A stretch of 41,770 nt of DNA, from the NCBI RefSeq assembly GCF_001431505.1, contig NZ_LDJP01000030.1, forward strand, positions 1-41,770, given 5' to 3'. The notes below the pieces were generated by a model. It had not been told where the DNA came from. It did no database searches and was given only the letters and a program-made list of their open reading frames with translations. Below are positions 37,101 through 41,770 of this stretch, in pieces (within the stretch, counting starts at the first letter, position 1; the number at the start of each line of letters is the position of its first letter). A program made the position numbers and the translations under genes. Origin of the DNA: Stenotrophomonas daejeonensis. Its GTDB lineage: Bacteria > Pseudomonadota > Gammaproteobacteria > Xanthomonadales > Xanthomonadaceae.

Positions 37101-37694
37101 TTCCACCGCTTCGAGCAGGCCGATGGGCCGCGTACCGCGTCGCGCTACGGTGGCAGTGGGCTGGGGCTGGCGATCTGCCAGGAGCTGGCGGTGGCGATGG
37201 GCGGGCGTATCCGCATCGACAGCCGGCTGGGGGCCGGCGCCCGCTTCATCGTCGAGTTGCCGCTGCCGTGGCGGCTGCAACCCGTCGCGGCCAGTGCGGC
37301 GGCCACGCCGGTCGCGGCCCCGAAGCAGGCCCTGCGGATCCTGCTGGTCGAGGACGACCCCACCGTGGCCGACGTGATCTCGCACCTGCTGCACGCCCGC
37401 GGCCACGAGGTCGTGCACGTGCTGCACGGGCTGGCGGCCTTGTCGGAGGTGGCCGCGCAATCCTTCGACGTCGGCCTGCTCGATCTGGACCTGCCGCTGC
37501 TGGACGGGCTGGCACTGGCCCGGCAGCTGCGCGAGCTCGGCTGTAGCTTCCCGCTGATAGCGGTGACGGCGCGTTCGGATGCCGATGCCGAGCGGCAGGC
37601 ATCGGCCGCCGGTTTCGACGGCTTCCTGCGCAAGCCGGTCACCGGCGAGATGCTGGCGGTGGCGATCGGCGCTGCGTGCGCGCAGGCATCGTAG
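34164..37694 (+). CDS. Hybrid sensor histidine kinase with beta-propeller sensor
   Basis: A 1176-residue membrane kinase. Signal peptide MKRGWLALLWLLPVFGTVARA. Periplasmic Reg_prop blades follow (DHLGYLWLASRDGLARFDG and later ones, residues about 30-620), then a Y_Y_Y domain (SYRFRLNGYDTGW to LPPGHYRLEV, about 690-750) and one membrane helix (about 765-790). The kinase core is an H-box with H820 in TLGHEVRTPMTG, N-box NLLNNAIKF, and G-boxes VSDTGPGI and GGSGLGLAI. The C-terminal receiver domain has D1107 (VGLLDLDLP) and K in LRKP. All phosphorelay residues are intact. GTG start at 34164 with AGGAGG seven bases upstream; a longer frame from 34086 lacks this. No partner response regulator is adjacent. 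The TAG stop sits at the head of a degenerate REP unit. Confidence 0.93.
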   Translation: MKRGWLALLWLLPVFGTVARAEVPATPQPRQLEVVDGLPSTGINAFAEDHLGYLWLASRDGLARFDGRNYRIWRAEDGLRDNLVWSLHVDAQNRLWMGTQSAGLVMLSADRRSFRYFDRDTLPQLGSNTIWSITSTQDGSVWFGTPTAGLYRLATDGGLRHFMPTPGRSGGLPSASVAYLAVTPDGVLWVGTKGGLARWTGSGFECEGLDVLPSPRINGLKVDREGRLWIATNDGVVVRQADGRFERMAWPGAQPADVLNMMQFAADGNYWLDTRQGLGRSRDGGPVRDVALYSVQERGRVRPNWVTAHEDRDGGLWFASTNAGLWHLPPNWRQFSVLTRRLDDPASLRNPYALALAASASGGIWMVGTRGALDRLDPETGEVEHHLQPVDGSNWPQSVVEDANGRVWIGSLDALVRYDPRDRSVRRWHDGDAADAAMPGDSDMLRSCNGGRLWVYSEDGGLQQRDAGGRVLLRVHPGQQGLPVAALEDMQCGPDGHLWLSSAAGLVSWQPQARRFLPVRGGPSDHAYAFDATAADVVWVAALGRLDRYRWNDGRLLREASIGAGQGFPGLAANGLAVDADGVAWASSARGLIRVDPASRSVRLYGVHDGLPGQEFRRRSLVRARTGQMAGGTPEGVVLFEPALVRPSGRQPPLVIERVSVRRGDVEHDLTWQSPLEIRDGDRDLHIVTRLLSFADSANNSYRFRLNGYDTGWVEVGSSGERVFSRLPPGHYRLEVQAATSDRVWSQVQTLAFDVQPPWWRSAWALVFWLALAGVAITALVAVYRARLRRRNEWQLAVQKRQLAEQASLAKTRFLATLGHEVRTPMTGVLGMTELLLDTPLDTTQRRYADSIQQAGTHLLRLVNDTLDLARIEAGRLELEARPFELTPLLDGIAGLMAPVAEKRGLHFVRERLPPMPVVVTGDATRLRQILMNLLNNAIKFTERGQVGLDAELLPDGAGLRLVVSDTGPGIHPDQQKRLFHRFEQADGPRTASRYGGSGLGLAICQELAVAMGGRIRIDSRLGAGARFIVELPLPWRLQPVAASAAATPVAAPKQALRILLVEDDPTVADVISHLLHARGHEVVHVLHGLAALSEVAAQSFDVGLLDLDLPLLDGLALARQLRELGCSFPLIAVTARSDADAERQASAAGFDGFLRKPVTGEMLAVAIGAACAQAS

Positions 37695-37702
37695 GAACAT
37701 CC

Positions 37703-37772
37703 GTAGATGCGGGGCTTGCCCCGCATGAAGCTTTCCCAGTGAAGCGCCGTACCGGGCAAGCCCGGTACCTAC
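37703..37772. repeat. Convergent REP pair
   Basis: Unit one 37703-37726 (GTAG, ATGCGGGGC-TT-GCCCCGCAT) and unit two 37749-37772 (GTACCGGGCAAGCCCGGTAC plus CTAC) face each other between the convergent kinase and LysR genes. They probably serve as a bidirectional terminator. Unit two supplies the TAG stop of the LysR gene (37769-37771). Confidence 0.85.
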
Positions 37773-38665
37773 GGCGGAGTAACAAGCTGCTGGCGCAGCC
37801 AGCCCGCCAGCGCCTCGATCCGCGGGTGCCCGTCGCCAGCGGTGCACAACGCCCATTGCCCTTCGGTATCGACGAAGCCCCACGGTGCGACCAGCCGCCC
37901 GTTGGCGAGGTCGCCGGCCACCAGCGGTTCCGGCGCGATGGCGATGCCCAGCCCGGCGACGGCGGCTTCCAGCAGGTAATACAGGTGCTCGAAGCCGGTG
38001 CCGTAGCGCAGCTCGCCGGCATCGATGCCGTTGCGCACCGCCCAGGTCGGCCATGCCTGCGGACGCGAGCGGGTGTGCAGCAGCGGCTGCTCGCACAGGG
38101 CGGCGGCCGGTTGCCGTGCCAGCGCCGTGGCGCCGGGCAGCGCAGGGCTGAACACCGGGCCGATGCGCTCGGCCGCCAGCGGATGCACCCGCCAACTGGC
38201 CGGCCACGGCGCCTGGCCCAGCATCAATGCCGCGTCCAGGCCGTCCAGGCGCGGGGTGAAATCGCCTTCCTGCGCGGCCAGGTGCAGGGTCAGGCCGGGC
38301 AGGTCGCTTTGCAGCACTTGCAGGCGCGGGATCATCCAGCGTGCCAGCACGCTGCCGGGGCAGCCGAGCACGAGGGCGTCGCCATGCTGGCCCCGGCGCA
38401 GCGCGGCCACGCAGTCACGCAGCTGCGAGAACGCGCCCGAAGCCGCTTCGAGCAGGCGCCTGCCGGCGGCGGTGGGGCGGATGCCGCGGCCGTCGCGCTC
38501 GAACAGGGCGAGGCCGAGTTCTTCCTCCAGCGCCCGCAATTGGCGGCTGACCGCGCCGTGGGTCACGTGCAGTTCCTCGGCGGCCAGGCTGACGCTGCGC
38601 AACCGCGCGGCCGCCTCGAAGGCACGCAGGGCATTGAGCGAGGGCAGGGCGCGTTCATCGTTCAT
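37769..38665 (-). CDS. LysR-family regulator divergent from trpB (TrpI/GcvA-like)
   Basis: A 298-residue LysR protein. The winged helix-turn-helix lies at residues about 8-66 ([41 protein letters not shown], key part [18 protein letters not shown]), followed by a substrate-binding co-inducer domain ([36 protein letters not shown]). The adjacent, divergent trpB suggests a TrpI-type activator of trpBA, as in Pseudomonas, where indoleglycerol phosphate is the inducer; this assignment is by context only. Start at 38665 ([14 protein letters not shown]). The start codon lies inside a T-N11-A palindrome, which suggests autoregulation. Confidence 0.9.
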   Translation of the reverse strand: MNDERALPSLNALRAFEAAARLRSVSLAAEELHVTHGAVSRQLRALEEELGLALFERDGRGIRPTAAGRRLLEAASGAFSQLRDCVAALRRGQHGDALVLGCPGSVLARWMIPRLQVLQSDLPGLTLHLAAQEGDFTPRLDGLDAALMLGQAPWPASWRVHPLAAERIGPVFSPALPGATALARQPAAALCEQPLLHTRSRPQAWPTWAVRNGIDAGELRYGTGFEHLYYLLEAAVAGLGIAIAPEPLVAGDLANGRLVAPWGFVDTEGQWALCTAGDGHPRIEALAGWLRQQLVTPP

Positions 38666-38685
38666 GTGAGTTTTTCTAACACATG
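38663..38685. promoter_or_regulatory. Putative LysR-type operator (T-N11-A)
   Basis: CATGTG (38663-38668), 11 bp, CACATG (38680-38685), a perfect 6-bp inverted repeat with the T-N11-A spacing of LysR sites. It covers the LysR start codon and lies 75 to 97 bp before the trpB start. A second short palindrome, CGAT-TTTC-ATCG (38699-38710), follows in the same AT-rich gap. Confidence 0.5.
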
Positions 38686-38759
38686 AAGGCATATTTATCG
38701 ATTTTCATCGCATGGCATGTGCGTTACGGTGCGGGCCTGTCCTGCTTGCCCGTGATGCC

Positions 38760-39973
<1,214 letters not shown>

Positions 39974-39977
<4 letters not shown>

Positions 39978-40582
39978 ACGGGCGCTTGTTCCGCATGGGC
40001 GCGCTGGCCTGCCTGGGCATGGCGTTGACGGCCTGCAAGCCGCCCGAGCCCGAGGTGCGGCCGCTGCCGGCAGGCGCGCAGGCAACGCCGCCGGAAGCCA
40101 CGCAACCGGCCCCGGCGACGGATGCGGCAGCGCAACTGGCCGGCGTGGGCGAACTGCAGGTCGGCGCGGCGTTCGGCCAGGGGCCGGGCGACGACGCCTT
40201 CGCCTCCGCCGGCATGCGCGAGCTGATGGAAGGCGACTGCGAATACTACGAAGGCGGCACGCTGCCGGCGGGCCTGTCGATGATGGTCATCGCCGACCAT
40301 ATCGCCCGTTTCGACGCCCACGACGAGCGCGCGCCGGGTGCCGACGGGCCGCCGCTGCCGTTCGGGCTGTGGGTCGGCATGACCGCGGCCGAGGCGCGCG
40401 GACGCCTGCCCGCCGGCGTGGTGGCCAGCCCGCACGCCTATGCCTCGCCCGATGGCGAGTACCTGACCTGGACCGACCCGCAGGCCCGGCTGGCCCTGCG
40501 CCTGGAAACCCTCGATGGCGTGGTGACCGCGATCTACTGGGGCCAGCCCGAAGCGGTCGAACTGATCGAAGGATGTGCCTGA
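39974..40582 (+). CDS. Lipoprotein of unknown function between trpB and trpA
   Basis: A 202-residue protein with a lipoprotein signal ([21 protein letters not shown], Cys21 in LTAC), a Pro/Ala-rich linker to about residue 55, and a globular domain ([58 protein letters not shown]) with a pair of cysteines near residues 90 and 201 that could form a disulfide. I do not recognise the family. The GTG start overlaps the trpB stop, and its stop is 1 nt before the trpA ATG, so it is translationally embedded in the tryptophan unit. Nothing in it suggests a role in tryptophan synthesis. Confidence 0.8.
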
Positions 40583-40583
40583 G

Positions 40584-41393
40584 ATGCCCGTGACCCGAAT
40601 CGACGAATGCTTCGCCCGCCTGCGCGCCTCCGGCCGCAAGGCGCTGATCCCCTTCATCACCGCCGGCGACCCGGCGCTGGAAGCCACCGTGCCGGTGATG
40701 CACGCGCTGGTCGCCGCCGGCGCCGACGTCCTCGAACTGGGCGTGCCGTTCTCCGACCCGATGGCCGACGGCCCGACCATCCAGCGCAGCTCCGAGCGCG
40801 CGCTGGGGCGGGGCGCCGGGCTGCGCTATGTGTTCGACAGCGTGGCCGCGTTCCGGCAGCGGGACACCGCCACGCCGGTGGTGCTGATGGGCTACCTCAA
40901 CCCGGTGGAAATCCGCGGCGCGGCACGGTTCGCCACCGAGGCGGTGGCCGCCGGCGTGGATGGCGTGCTGCTGGTGGACCTGCCGCCGGAAGAAGCCGCC
41001 GAAACTCGCGCCGCGTTCACCGCCGCCGGGCTGGCGCTGGTCCTGCTGGCCTCGCCGACCAGCAGCGAGCAACGGCTCGCCGGCCTGTGCGAGGCGGCGC
41101 AGGGCTACCTCTATTACGTCAGCTTCGCCGGCGTTACCGGTGCCTCCGAACGGCTGGACAGCGCCGCCGCCGGCGAGCGCCTGCGGTTGCTGCGCAGCCG
41201 GGCGAAAACGCCGGTGGTGGCCGGTTTCGGCATCAAGGACGCGGCCAGCGCCGCGGCGATGGCGGTCGATGCCGATGGCGTGGTGGTCGGCAGTGCACTG
41301 GTCGCGGCGATGGCCGGGGCCGCATCGGTCGAAGCCGCCGTGCGCGATGCCAGCGAGTTCCTCGCACCGCTGCGGCAGGCGCTGGACGCCTGA
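40584..41393 (+). CDS. trpA: Tryptophan synthase alpha chain
   Basis: A 269-residue TIM-barrel lyase that cleaves indole-3-glycerol phosphate and channels indole to TrpB. Catalytic Glu51 (VLELGVPFSDP) and Asp62 (MADGPTIQ) correspond to E49 and D60 of the Salmonella/E. coli enzyme. LIPFITAGDP and YYVSFAGVTGA are also intact. The ATG at 40584 has AAGGA about 10 nt upstream; a GTG at 40575 is in frame but too close to that site. Downstream the REP repeat and the insertion sequence begin. Confidence 0.97.
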   Translation: MPVTRIDECFARLRASGRKALIPFITAGDPALEATVPVMHALVAAGADVLELGVPFSDPMADGPTIQRSSERALGRGAGLRYVFDSVAAFRQRDTATPVVLMGYLNPVEIRGAARFATEAVAAGVDGVLLVDLPPEEAAETRAAFTAAGLALVLLASPTSSEQRLAGLCEAAQGYLYYVSFAGVTGASERLDSAAAGERLRLLRSRAKTPVVAGFGIKDAASAAAMAVDADGVVVGSALVAAMAGAASVEAAVRDASEFLAPLRQALDA

Positions 41394-41407
41394 ATCATGT
41401 GGCTATT

Positions 41408-41470
41408 GTAGGAGCGACGCGAGTCGCGATGGAGCTTTCCCGAGGAAGCCCGGTCGCGACTCGCGTCGCT
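41408..41470. repeat. REP palindrome interrupted by the IS110-family element
   Basis: Left arm GTAGGAGCGACGCGAGTCGCGA (22 nt, 41408-41429), given here as its parts GTAGGAGCGACG and CGAGTCGCGA. Right arm 41454-41470 (TCGCGACTCGCGTCGCT) is its exact reverse complement for 17 nt and stops after CT, lacking the expected CCTAC. The break point is where the insertion sequence begins. Confidence 0.85.
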
Positions 41471-41506
41471 TGTGTCATTTATCCCGTTACCGTTGCAGGT
41501 GAGAGC

Positions 41507-41646
41507 GGAGTGCGGCAGCCCGTTCAGTCGCGGTGCCAAGCAAGCACGTGTAGGAGTCAGGGGCGCCGCACTCCGTGCTCCCATCCTCAGCCCGAACAGT
41601 TGATCGGATCACAGTCCGAAGCGAACAAGCATGGGATCGATGGGAG
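41507..41646 (+). ncRNA. Putative IS110 bridge RNA (target and donor loops)
   Basis: Two stem-closed loops lie in the non-coding left end. Loop 1: stem GGAGTGCGGC (41507-41516) with GCCGCACTCC (41565-41574), enclosing GTCGC (41527-41531), an inner hairpin GTGC/GCAC (41533-41547) and GTAGGAG (41550-41556). GTAGGAG is the exact complement of CTCCTAC, the core plus right side of the reconstructed REP target. GTCGC matches the left side of the target. Loop 2: stem CTCCCAT (41578-41584) with ATGGGAG (41640-41646), enclosing ACAAG (41625-41629), complementary to CTTGT at the left end of the element. This order fits the bridge RNA described for IS621. Exact RNA ends are not determined. Confidence 0.7.
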
Positions 41647-41678
41647 TGCTCTCGTCCCCAGCTTACGTCGGAGGCGTG

Positions 41679-41770
41679 ATGAATACCTGTGTCGGCATTG
41701 ATGTTTCCAAGGATGAATTGGTCGTCCATGTCCTGCCCACGGAAGCGGCCCGCACGTTTCCCAACACGGC
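41679..41770 (+). CDS. IS110-family transposase (DEDD recombinase), 3'-truncated by window
   Basis: The visible 30 codons begin MNTCVGIDVSKDELVVHVL, the RuvC-like start of IS110 transposases, in which the Asp of GIDVSK is the first catalytic acid. GGAGG lies 4 nt upstream of the ATG at 41679. The protein continues beyond the window, so intactness cannot be judged. Confidence 0.85.
   Translation, partial: MNTCVGIDVSKDELVVHVLPTEAARTFPNT

Larger units (their letters stand above)
41471..41770 (+). mobile_element. IS110-family insertion sequence, left end and start of transposase (cut by window end)
   Basis: Begins directly after the CT of the broken REP arm, with no terminal inverted repeat, as expected for IS110-family elements. 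A 208-bp non-coding left end is followed by a DEDD-transposase start. The right end is outside the window. Confidence 0.8.

Noticed and set aside
32709..38207. An uninterrupted minus-strand frame of more than 1800 codons across the cytochrome, yceI and kinase genes
   Set aside because: Most of it is antisense to the hybrid kinase, in a frame without stops because of high GC3; only its end (cytochrome b561) is a real gene.

Overview
The window is high-GC DNA from a gammaproteobacterium of the family Xanthomonadaceae, most likely Stenotrophomonas or a close relative. The case rests on the gene set (metX-metB-hom behind a SAM-I riboswitch, trpB-lipoprotein-trpA next to a divergent LysR gene, an XVIPCD-type secreted effector) and on the family-typical REP palindromes with a GTAG head, including SMAG-like units. 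The genus is inferred; no rRNA or other marker gene is present.

Layout. Bases 1-73 look like Illumina Nextera adapter remnant rather than genome. They abut a 5'-truncated Lys/Ala-repeat histone H1-like gene. From 0.6 to 5.3 kb lie a serine beta-lactamase-like hydrolase, a GMC flavin oxidoreductase and a major-facilitator-like transporter. From 5.3 to 10 kb is a lipid module: alpha/beta hydrolase and fadE (coupled), then a DUF4442 thioesterase-like gene behind a hairpin, with a divergent TetR regulator and a clear promoter/operator between them. From 10 to 19 kb are housekeeping and envelope genes: a putative outer-membrane protein, hslO, mtgA, a GT2 glycosyltransferase, a CBS-pair protein, an AsmA-like protein, a hemolysin III family protein, prfC and an M23 peptidase. 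From 19.9 to 23.5 kb is the methionine operon metX-metB-hom under a SAM-I riboswitch. From 23.7 to 29.6 kb are a beta-propeller sensor diguanylate cyclase, a ClpP-fold-like exported protein, sdaA and a small glutaredoxin-like protein.

The most interesting accessory segment is 29.58-32.1 kb. It holds a putative effector of the bacteria-killing Xanthomonadales type IV secretion system, with an N-terminal HExxH zinc-protease motif and a C-terminal XVIPCD secretion domain. Its lipoprotein immunity gene is directly upstream and overlaps it, and before that come two decayed immunity-gene remnants, each joined to the next reading frame by the same ATGA overlap. The intact immunity gene appears to have borrowed its first codons from an effector gene, a scar of recombination in a former tandem array.

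From 32.1 to 41.4 kb are a yceI-cytochrome b561-yceI operon, a 1176-residue hybrid sensor kinase with the same kind of propeller sensor as the diguanylate cyclase, a LysR regulator, and trpB-lipoprotein-trpA.

The window ends inside an IS110-family insertion sequence. It has inserted after the CT of the right arm of a REP palindrome. Its non-coding left end folds on paper into a bridge-RNA-like target loop, in which a GTAGGAG segment is exactly complementary to the reconstructed half of the interrupted REP site. No tRNA, rRNA, CRISPR array or replication origin was found.
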